64,000 nucleotides of DNA from Bremia lactucae (Eukaryota > Oomycota > Peronosporomycetes > Peronosporales > Peronosporaceae). The stretch covers positions 1,334,057-1,398,056 of the forward strand of contig NC_090622.1 of assembly GCF_004359215.1 (NCBI RefSeq), in the 5' to 3' direction. How positions within the stretch are numbered: the stretch's first letter is position 1; each line of letters opens with the position of its first letter. A program made the translations under genes and the position numbers. The notes beneath the pieces were generated by a model that searched no databases, had not been told where the DNA came from, and saw only the letters and a program-made list of their open reading frames with translations. Below are positions 10,001 to 21,535 of this stretch, piece after piece.

Positions 10001-10591
10001 ATGGCCAACCCCGAGCACGACCACGCACATGACCATGATCACGCTCACGATCATGACCACGATCACCACCACGAAGATGCAGACTCAGATGACGAGATTC
10101 CGGGTCTCGAGGAAGCCCCAGACGCTACGGATGCCGAGAAGGGCAAGCACAATCGGTCCGAGAAGAAGTCACGCAAGGCGATGCAAAAACTTGGCATGAA
10201 AGCAATTGGTGGCATCATTCGCGTGACAATTAAAAAGAACAAAAACGTTTTATTTGTCATTTCCAAGCCAGATGTATTTAAGAGCACCGTGAGCGAGACC
10301 TATGTGATTTTTGGCGAGGCCAAGATTGAAGACCTTAGTGCTCAGGCCCAGTCCATGGCGGCCCAGCAGTTTAAGGCACCCGCTACGGAAGCACCCGCTA
10401 TCGATGTGTCTGAAGCGGCGCCTGGTTTTGGTGGTGAAGACGACGATGTTGACGTTGACGAATCAGGTATCGATGCCAAGGACATCCAGTTAGTCATGAG
10501 CCAGGCTGGCGTGAGCAAGAACAAGGCCATCTCCGCTCTGCGCTCGAATGACAATGATATTGTCAATGCTATTATGGAGCTTACCATGTAA
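10001..10591 (+). CDS. NACA: nascent polypeptide-associated complex subunit alpha
   Basis: A 196-aa intronless protein. The NAC domain spans about residues 50-115 ([16 protein letters not shown], then [18 protein letters not shown] and [20 protein letters not shown]). The C-terminal UBA domain is at about 158-196 ([17 protein letters not shown] through [10 protein letters not shown]). This is the full alpha-subunit architecture. It pairs with NAC-beta at the ribosome exit tunnel and shields nascent chains from mistargeting. The N-terminus is unusual: residues 5-26 are almost entirely alternating His and Asp with some Ala. An acidic stretch before the UBA ([13 protein letters not shown]) is typical of the family. 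It lies 236 bp after bL21m on the same strand. Confidence 0.95.
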   Translation: MANPEHDHAHDHDHAHDHDHDHHHEDADSDDEIPGLEEAPDATDAEKGKHNRSEKKSRKAMQKLGMKAIGGIIRVTIKKNKNVLFVISKPDVFKSTVSETYVIFGEAKIEDLSAQAQSMAAQQFKAPATEAPAIDVSEAAPGFGGEDDDVDVDESGIDAKDIQLVMSQAGVSKNKAISALRSNDNDIVNAIMELTM

Positions 10592-10791
10592 TTTTTGGAC
10601 AATTGCCATGGATAGACAGACAGCCATAAGAAGTAGTCGTGGGGTTCGGTAACTAAAGTACATTGTAAGTCATTTTGTTACTTTGAAATGTTTGCATGGT
10701 ATAAATTAAAAAAAAAAATTTTTAGTGACCCAAAAGCATCAATATATATATAAGTTTAAGGTAGTCGAAGGCGACTCTCTTTTGAAATGAA
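10592..10791. other. short spacer after NAC-alpha
   Basis: AT-rich sequence with an A-run near 10708 and a short (AT)n tract near 10742. It ends where element A gag begins, and no LTR is seen at this left end of element A. The A/T-rich part may include the NAC-alpha 3' untranslated region; I see no gene. Confidence 0.5.
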
Positions 10792-11540
10792 TCGTCGAGT
10801 TAGACGACGCCATAGAAGCCCGCCGTATTAGTGATGATGCGACGACGAGAGTTAAAGTTGGCCTGTTTAACTTAGCAGGACGTGCCAAATCTTGGGCCTT
10901 GGCGCTCAAGCGTTACGACCCATTAGTCTTGGGTCGTACCGGCACAGACCACCATTTACGCTGCCACGTGCCGGATTCAGGTCTCGAGCCGAGCTCCTGG
11001 ATTTAAAGCAGTGCAAGCGTGACATTCACGCTTAGGCCCAACATACACGATGATTGGTCAATTGTATCGTTTGTCATCCAATTGATGATCAAACACAGGG
11101 AACTGTGTACATGAAAGGTCTTGTAGACGGCCCCGTCAAGTCCCATTTGTTCCGGCTAGAATGAGAGTCACCCGGCCAAGCAGTCTCAATAGCGGAACAG
11201 GTGGACTTCAGCTTGAAACAGTCTTCTATCCACTCGGGTGCATATCGTCGACCGAGACGACAAGAAAACGGAGGTCTAGAACTCATGGATCTCTCGTATG
11301 TAGAGAGCGAGAAACCTCGGTCTTCAAGTTACAATCGAATACAGAAATGTAATCGTTGTAAAAAGTTGGCCACTTCGCCTATAAGTGTAATGCCCCACGG
11401 CCAGTGCCTAAAAACACTGAGCGAAAAGACCGACCCCTCGCTAGAAATAGTGGAGGACGTGGATCCGACGCTTTATGCGAAATCGCAACGGCGAGACGAT
11501 CATAAAAAAGTCGGGGTCAGTAGGTGCGGGGCACCCTACT
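10792..11540 (+). pseudogene. gag of element A
   Basis: The frame at 10792 reads IVELDDAIEARRISDD and then GLFNLAGRAKSWALALKR, matching the capsid of element 1. It stops near 11005. From 11285 it resumes with MDLSYVESEKPRSSSY and a zinc knuckle that needs a frame change in the middle (CNRCKKL, then GHFAYKC). Gag is therefore defective. The first part of gag and the whole 5' LTR are absent. Confidence 0.75.
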
Positions 11541-11640
11541 AATCCAGCAACTTCAAAAGAATTTGCAGGCCTTTGACGGAAGTTGCTCCTCACACACAAA
11601 TATTGTGTGTATCTGCCTAAGGGATTAGGTTGGCCTCATC

Positions 11641-12480
11641 ACCCTAAAAATAAAACTGTCAAACAAGTTGTCACTTAAGTCACTAACCGATTGTGGGGCG
11701 TCAAACGATGTTATTCGACGCCAATTGCTAGAAGATCGTAGACTCAAATTTATTGAGCGCAATATCCCTCTAACGAAAATGACAGTGCGCCTAGCAACAG
11801 GCGTATCTGTAACAGTAAGCAAACGTATACATGGAATCCAATACACGTTTATGGAAAAACAGTACGATGATGGTTTCATCGTACTATATTTGGATGACAA
11901 ATTTGGCATCTTGGATTACCATAGCTCAGAAAATACGAGCCATGTATAAATTGGCGGCATCAAGCCGTGCCGATGTCTGTCTCATGTTCATCAGATGGCC
12001 AACTGATGAACGTCATGGAGCGTCACAAGCGTGTGGATGTCCTACGAGTAAGTGCGATGGCCACACTTGTGGGTCGGTCGTTAGCATGACTCAGTGTGAA
12101 TTCCCAAAACATTGTGGATTTAGATCGCGACGGCTGTGCACAAGCACAGGCAACGTCGAGGTTCGACCACTCGAATAAGTTGAGTGGTACGAAACAAGGA
12201 TGCTCGCTTGAAAAGCTGCATCCAAGAAAGTTTGAGAAGCCCGTCTATAAGAGACAGTGCGAAAGTTCTATAATCGACTGGAGAGTCGACCGTAGAGGAT
12301 CTCACTGTGATAGCGCAGCCATAGCTAGGGTTGCTGGGAAGGATACTTCCCAAATAATTGCTGTGGGAATAAGTCCCTGGATACCTGTGGTGAAAGGTCC
12401 CAGGTACCTTTGGAAAATGGTTCCAAAGAAAAACTGAGACGATCAATGTCTTAGTAGATAATTGATCAAGCAAAGGCGCT
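11641..12480 (+). pseudogene. retropepsin-like aspartic protease of element A
   Basis: The reading frame from 11668 has LTDCGASNDVI, the D-[ST/C]-G-A active-site signature of Ty3-type proteases with Cys in place of Ser or Thr. The flap-like VRLATGVSVTVSKR follows and the core ends near DDKFGILD. It processes the Gag-Pol precursor. Further downstream (11950-12480) the C-terminal spacer is broken by several frame changes. Confidence 0.7.
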
Positions 12481-12499
12481 TATACACTTGATCTAGTAG

Positions 12500-15480
12500 C
12501 ACCTCCGAAGAGATTACTCAATTGCCAACGCTAGAACCGAATTGGTTTTTGCGTGATCTACGTAGTGGCAAATTCAAGGAGATCTGCGTACTTGTCATAG
12601 ATGACAACCATGTGACCGATATTCGGCAGGCAATAGTATTTCCTGAGAACGAACGGGTTCTCAGTAGCTCAAATTTCTCGATGAGAAGACTCGGATTGAA
12701 CGTCTTCGTCCCAATTATGGAAGTCTTTGAAGACAAACTCTTTATATAAAGATATAATAGAAATTAAGGATTTTTTTCTTTCCTGAATCTGTACCGTGCA
12801 AGTTGCTTAAGAATGAAGGCAGTCGACACGAAATCGACCTAATCTCAGGTTCGTAATATCTGTAACATGAAGCAATGGCCATTGCCTCAATACCGATCGA
12901 CAAGTTCTTTGCCGAACGCTTAGCAGCGAGCCATTTGAGGAAATCAACATCCCTACAAAACTCTTCGACCTTCTAAGTGCGTATAGCAACTAGAGGATGG
13001 CGGATTTTGTATGTTATTAATAAATTGAACACTGCAACTGTACCAGCTCAAACGCCGATACCACGAAAAGACGTAATCATTGATGGTATGTCAAAAATAA
13101 GAGTACTATTTTTTCGTCAACGGATCTGAACGATAATTTTCCTAATGCGTGAACAAGTTATTTCGTTCACAGCAGCAACCACCTCAAGCGGTATGATATG
13201 GGAATGGCTCACTCATGCCACAGAGACTTAGTAGTGCCCCTGCGGCATTTAACAGATGTGTAACTAATCTGTTGAGATCGGTGCGAAATTTCGAATCGAG
13301 CTATATAATGATGACGTCTTCGTCCATAGGAGGGCCATAAACGATAAGTAGAATGTTGAAGTACATTGTACTCACGTCAGAAAGGTTCTTACACTTATGC
13401 GTGAGCACAAGTGGTATACAAATCGGAAGAAGAGTATTTTCGCTGCAAGCGTAATACTACTTCTTCGGTGCGTCGTGGGTAAACCCGATGTACGCTCGGA
13501 TATAGAAAATATCAAGGCGATTACCGATTGGCCTGTGCCAGTTGATGTAGTGCAACTTCAAAGTTCCTCGACTTAGCGGCGTAAACTCAATGTAAAGTGG
13601 CCATGGAACGCTGATTGTCAGCGTTTTTTTAAAGCGTGATGCAATTGTCAATGTTGTCGGTTCCTGACCATGAAATACCATTTTATGTGGTCTGTGACGC
13701 CAGCGATTTTGCAATTGGCTGTGCATTAATGCAAAATGACACGGACGGCGCAGAGCGTGTCGTCTGTTGTCAATCGCGTCAGCTTCAACCAGCTGAATTA
13801 TGACAAGGAACGCTTTGCCATGAATTACGCACTGGCTGAGTTTAGGCTATATCTCTTCGAAGATAGACTGTTCATTGTATATGTGGACCATGCGCGTTTC
13901 TACTTGTGATGTATACAGATCACGCGTAAAACACGCATGGTGTGGAATGTATACGGCACGCCGTAAGCAGTCCACTCCTCCCGCAAAGAATGGCGACATG
14001 GTTGTCTTTCTCGCGGAGCATAACTTCTCGGTGAAATATAAACCAGGACGACTTAACATCGTCGCTGGTGCCTTTTCGTGCCGGCCCGATTTTAAGCCGG
14101 CTGCGCAAAACAACAGTGAGATAAGATCACTGTTGCAGCATTGAGGGTTTCGTCGTCAACATTTTAAGGGGTTTGTCAAAATTGTATACATCCTGAACAG
14201 ATCGATACACAACAAGCATTAAATTACTGTATCACAAAGCTGTTGCTGGTGACACACAACGTATCGTCATCGCCACCCATAATGATTTGCGGTTATGCAT
14301 CATGTATGAGTGCCACGACCCATTAATAAATGGTCATCATCTCCGTGAGAAGCTTTATCTCAAGATAAGTCGCGACTTCTACTGGCTACGCCAGTATGAG
14401 CTCGTATACGTGCTTGCGAAGTTTGTCAGCGGGTGAAGCCCAGTGCTTCAGCCTGTTACAATTTCTACCTGTTTTAGCAAAGTGTTGGTGGTCGGTATCT
14501 ATGGCCTTTGTCTTCGGATTTTCTGAAGACAATCACAAGAATATTGGTATTCTTCTTTTGTTGATCGTTTCAGCAAAAGTGTACATCATGCCGCAGTGTC
14601 GGAGTCGATCACAGCAAAAAGTTGTGCTCGTGTCTTTGTTGACACGATATTTTGACTCCATGGGTTACCCCGCGAACTGATCTCAGATCGAGAACCTATT
14701 TATATTCATGGTGGAATTTTCGCAATTTGAGTTCAAATAACTGGGAACACAGTAGAAAATGCCAACTTCTGCTCATCCTAAAACAGATGGTTAGACGGAC
14801 CGTGCAAACCATACGATACTTGCCGATGGTAGAATTGCCATCAACAGTTCAGGGCATGCTATTACAAAGCATACGGGAACGGCTTACTTAATCCGTGTAT
14901 ACCCACCCACCCACCTTGTTTGAGAGCGTTTTTTTTCAAGGGTGAAGAATCTCGCTTGAGCAAAGAGCTTTCTAGCTCTTGTTCATCAAGCATTGGCTCA
15001 AAGGTCAATGCGAGGGATACCGACCTAATTTTCTTAACATTGAAGTGGACTATCTCAGTAACACCAATAATGCTATTTACTGACTCTTAACGATGCTGAA
15101 GGACTCAGCATCCAGAACAATGATATTAGTGAACACAACAATGCTATCACCGAAGAGGAGACTGACGTCTCCGCTGTGTGATTTGGTCGCACCGAAAACA
15201 AACAAAAAATCGAGCCAGCAGTGATTTTCTGCTAGCTAGAGAAGCAGTGGTCCATTTCGTACAGGATTCCAGCGCTGATGCGGTGGACCGACAGAAACTG
15301 AACTCTGACAAAAATGGGAGAGCAAACGCTCTCTCCTTTAATGTTAACGACCTAATTCTAGTGTCTGCGGTAAAACTACCAAAACATGTAGTGACGAATG
15401 TGGGCAGTAATAAATTACTTCCGAAATATATCGGCCTGTTCCGTATACTGCACCGCCGAGGCAATGCATACACGGTCTAG
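12500..15480 (+). pseudogene. pol of element A: RT, RNase H, integrase
   Basis: The spacer PTLEPNWFLRDLRSGKF (from 12523) leads into RT. RT pieces include DLISGS and QWPLPQ near 12840-12890 and the catalytic loop ELYNDDVFVH near 13300, where the usual YFDD has become YNDD. RNase H starts at VVCDASDFAIGCALMQNDTDG (13688). Integrase has the H2C2 finger near 14300-14440, a core with FGFSEDNHKNIGIL (14515) and the C-terminal LPKYIGLFRILHRRGNAYTV, which ends at 15480. Several stops and frameshifts make it non-functional. Confidence 0.8.
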
Positions 15481-15929
15481 CTGCCTCGTAGGATGCATAC
15501 GCATCCTACGTTTATGTTGGGCGTCTTCGCCCTTACCATCAGTACAAGGTTTTTTTCCGATCCCGGATTTCACCGGAACAGTCTAAGGCGTCTGCGAAAG
15601 CCTGATGGTCTCGAGCTAAAGAATGATAATGTCGGGACAGAGTCTCGTTCTTATGAACCAGACGATTTACTCAGTCCTCCAAGAATAAGATCTTCTGATG
15701 ACCTGTCACCAGATCGCTTTAAAGGGACTGATGTCTCCTTTCGTTCGCCAGCTGATAAGTCGCAACTTGCGCACAATTTCTCAACTGGTCGCGAGAAACA
15801 TTATCAACCGTCATCGCTAACTCGCTGGGACGGGATCGCTCGTAATTATTGTCCTCCTGCAAATAGTAAGGGTGCAATCCAAATCACGATGTTTAATCGA
15901 GTTTGTCAAACGAGGCGAACCCGATTTTT

Positions 15930-16135
15930 CCTCCCCCTCCACATCCATAGAAGGATTCGAGTGTTGAGACGTGTTTTCTTGTTCAACGCCTTTCGAACTT
16001 CCGTGAGGTAAAAGGAGTACGAACGAGGTAACTCGTTCGTTGCTGAGGGTATCCACTTATGCATGATAGTAAGGAACCTCGTTCACAACTGATGATGGAC
16101 GTTCCGGGTCTCGTTCGACAGTACGACTGACCCAT
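15930..16135 (+). pseudogene. decayed chromodomain at the pol C-terminus (element A)
   Basis: Fragments such as FLFNAFRTSVR, GIHLCMIVRN in shifted frames and DVPGLVRQYD line up with the intact chromodomain of element C (40424-40633). Chromodomains on gypsy integrases bias insertion toward particular chromatin. At least two frame changes are needed to read it. Confidence 0.6.
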
Positions 16136-16299
16136 CCTCCTCGACAGAGGGTCTTCGGAGAACGAGCACATTCCGCGCTCGTAAAAATTGGTGTTCTCAA
16201 TCCGCTGACCATCTTGTAAGAGATGAGCGTCCTCCAATAAGGATCTTTAAGGTCTTAGGGAGCATGACCTGCGCCCTTTTAACAGCATGGACATGAGCC

Positions 16300-16640
16300 C
16301 CCCCCCCCGCGAGAGGCAAAGTATCCCTGCCTCTAGTGACAATGTCGCGTGCACCGACTACGGTCCATTTTTCGAATTGGTCACGGAAAGCATTCAGTTT
16401 GTCAGGCCGGGCCTCGCTGCCTATGCTTTGTACAAATGCTTCATCAGCTTGGAACCAAGAAGTGACATCCTTTGCTCGCTAAGAAGAGGACCACCGATGC
16501 CGGAAAAAGGCATCGAGGAAAATTTCCGTCTCATCATTACCAGGCTTGTGAAGTCTGGATAAGTCGAATAGCGGAATATGATATCGATTGTTGGTCATAC
16601 CAAAACCAACGAGTTAGGTTGCCCTTAGAAAGAAACTAAG
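16300..16640 (-). pseudogene. conserved antisense ORF (aORF), element A copy
   Basis: On the strand opposite to pol, one frame reads GMTNNRYHIPLFDLSRLHKP, then DETEIFLDAFFRHRW, KDVTSWFQADEAFVQSIGSE and FEKWTVVGARD, with only one internal stop. It then loses register through a small deletion and an 11-base C run (16298-16308 on plus). The same protein is found antisense to pol in copies B and C. I do not recognise the family and assign no function. See the finding on the element C copy for the strand test. Confidence 0.65.
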
Positions 16641-16781
16641 GCTTCTTTTCGCAAGCAAACCGCAGAACATTGCGGTCCGTCTACCGTTGAGTCATGTTAA
16701 ATGTTAACGCTAGCATTACTCACGGAGTGATCCTTAGAACTACCTCGTCCTTGGTGATGTATACTAGCCCATCAATAGCAT

Positions 16782-17138
16782 ATGAAGTTGGCGATCACGT
16801 CGTTCCTAGTGATGCATACTGACATCACTATAGTTATCGTCATCCATGGAGTCATCAAAGATGACTCCACACCGAAAGGCTCTGACGAAGAGTCGAACAA
16901 CTTCGTCATCACCTGTCTGGTTGACACGTTTGAACCCGTAGGTTTAACGGACGTGGCCCCGGTTGATCACGAGACCTTAACAGTTGCCGCCAATTCGGAC
17001 GATGACGCCGACTCGGCCGAGTCACCTACAATAGGAGCAGCAGGGGAATTGTCACTGTCACCTGCAATGGAAGCTTATAACAAGCACCTTCAATTGGAGG
17101 AAGAAGTGATTTTTGGTAGACGCATTAGCGTCTATTGA
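16782..17138 (+). pseudogene. acidic region between chromodomain and 3' LTR (element A)
   Basis: The plus strand has a 118-codon open frame with Asp/Glu/Ser-rich sequence (NSDDDADSAESPTIGAAGEL). The minus strand is also nearly open, with one stop (for example VMTKLFDSSSEPFG). Copy B (29754-30200) and a scrap in element F (58965-59060) preserve both readings. The two frames share their third codon positions, so conservation alone cannot tell which strand codes. By analogy with copy C, the minus-strand reading may be the N-terminal part of the aORF. Confidence 0.5.
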
Positions 17139-17323
17139 AATATTTACATCGCTAATAGCTGCACTGATCCGTGCAGCTGCCAGCTTTGCTGCCACACAAG
17201 CGACGCGCAGGTTAAGTTGAAATTAAAGTAATTCGACAGGTGCTGATCTACAGAGAAAGACGAAATAGTACTATCTGTCACTTAAAATCAGTCAGTAATG
17301 TGACTATTGTTTAGGGGTGGTAG

Positions 17324-17826
17324 TGTAACGAGTGTCCCGCTACATCAATATTATTTCCTATTGGAGAAATAATAAGCAGTATTTTCTATGAGAAGAAATA
17401 AATAAAGAAGTACAAACTTATTATCTTTAGTTATCTTGACTAAATATTCCCAATATTACCAAAGTTGTTAATATTGACGCAATAAGTCACTTGTATTTTT
17501 AATTCGTTAATTTAGGTTTAATTCAACCCCGCCAATCGTTACAAGACACGATTAGGTTTCGCGTAAGGAGGCGCATTGCAGAGTAAGCTATTAATGTAAT
17601 AAAGGCAGAAGATTGAAGATCGTTTCAAAATAACTTATTATTAATGAATTTTACTTTTCTCTATTCCAAAGCCTTGAATTTACCTCAAGTAGGTAAGAAT
17701 TCTTAGCTACCTAGAGCCTTCCTCTGCACGTCGTGTACGTGACGTAGTCGACGCACCACACCTTCACTGTAATCAGTGTGGGTTGACTAGCAACGTTATC
17801 AGTACTAGCAAAGGTGACCCGTTATA
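17324..17826 (+). repeat. 3' LTR of element A, 503 bp
   Basis: Starts TGTAACGAGTGTCCCG after a purine-rich tract (TTAGGGGTGGTAG) and ends ACCCGTTATA, where the terminal CA has mutated to TA. It matches the LTR at 61691-62204 read in reverse, and the LTR fragment at 29614-29870. It abuts LTR sequence of element E with no spacer. Confidence 0.75.
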
Positions 17827-17979
17827 CTAGACATCATCCCTTTTAATGTAAATGCACCAATGTGCATCACATACACAAGGGTGGGTCACAATGTGAGCCA
17901 CACCCAAGTGGTGGGTCCATCCACCACTTTGTGTATGTAACGGGGATTGTGTAACATAGGGCAACTTTAGCCCGTTACA
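17827..17979 (-). repeat. truncated 3' LTR of element E
   Basis: It matches part of the right-hand E LTR, including the shared stretch ATAGGGCAACTTTAGCCCGT and the AAGGGTGGGT block. The outer part is missing, replaced by the LTR of element A. It lacks a roughly 40-bp segment found in the right LTR near 22270-22312. Confidence 0.7.
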
Positions 17980-18111
17980 CCATCCCTTTCTCAAAAAACA
18001 AATTTTGTTTTGATATTAGTCAAAGAGGAACAAGGAACTGCGAGCTGCTTTACGCGCCGCCGAGGTCTCTCAGTCCTAGTAGCGACCTGTGTTCACATAC
18101 TCGGCGCCAAA

Positions 18112-19560
18112 GATGCCACCTAGAAGGGGTCAAGCTGGTGAATCATCTACAAAGATGATCTACCTTTTTAATCACGCACGAAGCGCATGTGCCGCGTTAA
18201 CACGCCGCCGTTGCTCAGTGCCACTGTTACAACGCTGACAGCTACTGCTGCTGTCACGTTAACTGGACTGAATGATCCATCCCACTTTCAAAGTGAGGAT
18301 GTATATCCGTCGCTCATTGTCGACTACAATAAGTCGACACCGTTGTCATCACCTCATAGTACTAATGCGGACAACGAGCTAATGAGGAAGGATGATGGCG
18401 TTATATTGCCCATCCAAACATCACTCATTTCCTTTATCATGAAAATTACTGAGTTCTATAATGCTGTCTCGTCGTCTGCGCTGGCTAGCGCAGCGACCAT
18501 TAGCGAGAGCACTACCACAGAGGTGCAGGTGCTTTTCCTTGGGTAAAAAAACAACATTTGCTCTCAGATCGTTAGTCATAATGGTTCTGATATTGAAAAG
18601 TCAGAGAAAAGGCTTCGCCGACGACACGTGAGCGTGTTCAGTCGGTGTCACAAGCCAGTCGTTTCGAACATGGCTATGAGACGGGTGACATGCCAATTAT
18701 GCCCTCTCCATCTCAATGCCTCGTATTAACGAGCAAAAGCGTCGCTCCTAAAGCACGCTATTGTAGACGCTCATAATTATTATGGCGTCTATAATTCATG
18801 AAAGGCTCAGGAGAACTCGCTTGGACGTATTTTTCCAATCCCGGACGAGTTACGTTCAAATGAAACGCCCGACCAATATGAGGCGAATTCACGCGCCGCT
18901 TTCAGCCGTAATCTGATCCGATGAAACAGCGGTCGCAGCGAATTAATTTTGCCCGCTTGCGTGTGAAAGAAATCATGGGCGGTACTGTATCCCCTGTTAC
19001 TTTTTACGCCATCAGTTTGAGACTAGCGAAGTTTTCTCAGCTGGTGCTATTTTTCGTCGGCAGTCACCATGCCAGGCGCGTTAATACGTATAATATCGAT
19101 CGGTTCTAAAGAGTCAAAAAATCTTCGAGTATCCTTTGAGACTCTTTCCTCACGGAGCGGTGGGCAAGCAACCATCAGCATGGAAGCGCTGGTTCCCACC
19201 CGCATCAATCAATTCAGGTGGTGCCCAATAGAAGGGGAGATTTTGCCCACCCACTCGCGGCTGCCTTAACCGCGTCCATTCAGTCACAGGCGTTAAGGAC
19301 TGATGAACAGCGGATTAAAGATCTCGAGGTCAAGTCTCGCGACTGGCGTCGGATCTTCATGATGTCCGAGCGAAGGATCGTCGGGTTGCGAACGCCTGAA
19401 ACTTAAGCTGGACATCTTGGAGAAGTTGATGCGGAGAATCCCGCATTACGCGCGTGGTATCCCTCGCTCTCCGAATTCGTTACGTTCTTATGTGAAGAGA
19501 AAGTTAAAGGCAAAGTTTCCGCCTTCCTTATCTCCCCCATATGTTTGACGCTCGACCCAG
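18112..19560 (+). pseudogene. antisense open frames in element E
   Basis: Between the E integrase and its left LTR, the plus strand (opposite to E pol) carries coherent but broken protein-like sequence. It starts at 18112 (MPPRRGQAGESSTKMIYL) next to the LTR and continues as a Ser/Thr-rich frame at 18187-18546. Further pieces are IFPIPDELRSNETPDQYEA (about 18830) and the coiled-coil-like EQRIKDLEVKSRDWRRIF (19309). It has several stops. No similarity to the A/B/C antisense protein is visible by eye, and I do not recognise it. Position and orientation are the same as for the other antisense frames. Confidence 0.45.
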
Positions 19561-21320
19561 GGTCGGTGTCACCATATAATTTAGGTCATCCAACTCGCCA
19601 TGGACACCGCCGAGAGGTCGGTCATAGGAAGTAGTTGTCAATAACGAAACATTATTATTGTTTGAAGCACAAGCATTCCTTGCCGTGACTTCATACTGAC
19701 CGCTGCCAACCCGGCAGGGTCACTAGGGCACGTTTCTGTCTTGGACATGATACCCTCGCGGGTTATTTACGAAACTGTGTCCATTTTTTGCACCGATCGT
19801 AGTGAGGGGCCCTCCCCACTAAGACTCGGGCTTTGCACAAGCGAGACTGACATCCGAGAATGGCGCAGTCCATTTATATGAAAGGTGTCTTAAACGTACT
19901 GGCGTGACACTGTTATTTATTGCAGCACCCACGAGGGGAATTGTCAGCTCCATTCTTTGGGAGTCGCTATCGTGCGCAATACATCCACCACGACCCGATT
20001 GGCACGTTTGTTCTGGCCATCGGTCTGGGGATAATCTGGGGTCGACATGTAAAGCTTGCCACCTAACAGCTCAAGCACATGACGCCAAGAACCAGACGTG
20101 TAACGTAGATAGATCCTGGTCCGATACTATATACTCGGGCATCCTGTGAAGTTGGTATACGTGGTCCAGGGACAAAAGAGCTGCCTCCGTGCCTGTGATC
20201 GATGTTTTACATGGTGCTAAATGCACCATTTTGCTCAGTCTGTCTACAAAGACGACTAGCGCCGTACGATTCTTGTGATCGGGCGGCATGCCAAACATGA
20301 ATTTCAGACTTGCTGACTTCCAACAATCCGTTGGAATCGGTGGCGGCTTCAGTGGCGCACTGCTGGATGGTGCAGGCTTAATGCGCTGACACTGTTCGCA
20401 AGAGCAAATACAGTTTGCAACCCATCTATATTGGTGTGGCCACCAAATTCTTCTGACACTCGTGAGAATGTCTTTTCACTGCCCAGATACCCACTTGATG
20501 GCGCAGCATGGAGTTCGTGAAGGATCATCAGCTTGAGATCTGTGTCAAGAGACACATAGATTCTTAAGGATCATAAGGTGACAGCTGATGCCACAACAGG
20601 CCATCACTTTAGCTAAAGTGATTTAGCTTAGCTTTCAGGTGCGACGGAAGGCTTACCTTTCGTCCAACGAAGTTATCTAACAACAGGCGACAATGTTCAT
20701 CCTGACTGTTGCTCTCCTATTTTGGAGGCCAATGAGTTCGTCGCGTGACGTGACTGCCAACGTTGACGACTCAACTTGTGCCTTAGCACGAGACACACTT
20801 TTCTGGTGTCTTGCCTCGAAGTCTGGTCTGCGCGATAACGAGTCAGCCAAGCCATACGACTTACCTGGCTTGCATTCAGCTTTGAAATTAAATTCAGAGA
20901 AGACTGTAAGCCATCTTGCCATTCTAGGCGAGAGGTGCGGGGAGTTTATTGCGGTCCGAAGTGATGCGTGAACCGTATAACAACAAATGGCGCGGTGCCC
21001 AACAGGTGCACTCGAAACATAACAAGAGGATACTTTATTGATGTAGCTACTTGTCATGCACAGAGTTATTCAGTTCCGCGGCTTCAAAAAGCCGGGACTG
21101 ATAAGAAATGACACGGTCAACGCCGTCGTCATCCTTTCACATGAGCGCGCTACCGATTGCAAAATTTCTTGCATCGCAGACGACGCTTAAGGGTTTATCC
21201 GCGTCTGGCAATGCCAAGACCGGTGCCTCTACATGAGATTGCTTCACTGATGTGATCGCATCTTCTTGTCCTTTTAACCAAACCGATTCTGCTTCCTTTA
21301 AAAGGAGGACGCCAATTGTA
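19560..21320 (-). pseudogene. pol of element E: RNase H and integrase
   Basis: The minus strand from 21320 gives an RT tail (GQEDAI), RNase H (LALPDADKPLSVVCDARNFA), and its end MARWLTVFSEFNFKAECKPG (in 21057-20677). The integrase zinc finger region is at 20555-20349 (LMILHELHAAPSSGYLGSEK). The core follows, with ALVVFVDRLSKMVHLAPCK (20260) and PDYPQTDGQN near 20020. The C-terminal part fades by 19560. Many stops are present. Confidence 0.75.
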
Positions 21321-21535
21321 CGTCAACTTGCAAGCGTGCGTCATAGGGGTCCCTGAGATACCCATGCTGGGCTGCATCGTATGGACACATGGTGTTCGAG
21401 CAGAACAAGACAATGTAAAATTGGTAGGGAAATGTCCGATCCACGACATGTGAAGCATTTGCGCCAATTCCTAGGGCATGCTAATAACTTGCATAAGTAA
21501 GCAAGAATAATGCTAAGCGAGCTAAGCCATTTTCT
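21320..21535 (+). pseudogene. inverted RT fragment inside element E
   Basis: The plus strand reads VIGVPEIPMLGCIVWTHGVR and then KHLRQFLGHANNLHK, the end of the RT domain, on the strand opposite to the rest of E pol. It sits directly against the gag start. The second E copy has the same kind of inverted RT piece after gag (43650-43960). Confidence 0.7.

Larger units (their letters stand above)
10792..17826 (+). mobile_element. Ty3/gypsy chromovirus element A, 5' truncated
   Basis: Plus-strand order: gag (10792-11540), protease (11641-11949), spacer (12500-12750), reverse transcriptase (12780-13620), RNase H (13676-14145), integrase (14250-15480), decayed chromodomain (about 15930-16135), a conserved antisense frame (16300-16620, minus), an acidic region open on both strands (16782-17138), and the 3' LTR (17324-17826). 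There is no 5' LTR; the left end starts inside gag. Every gene carries stops or frameshifts. The right LTR directly touches an LTR of element E. Confidence 0.85.

Noticed and set aside
16287..16562. plus-strand frame over the antisense gene of element A
   Set aside because: The corresponding sense frame is closed by stops in copies B and C, so it is open by chance.
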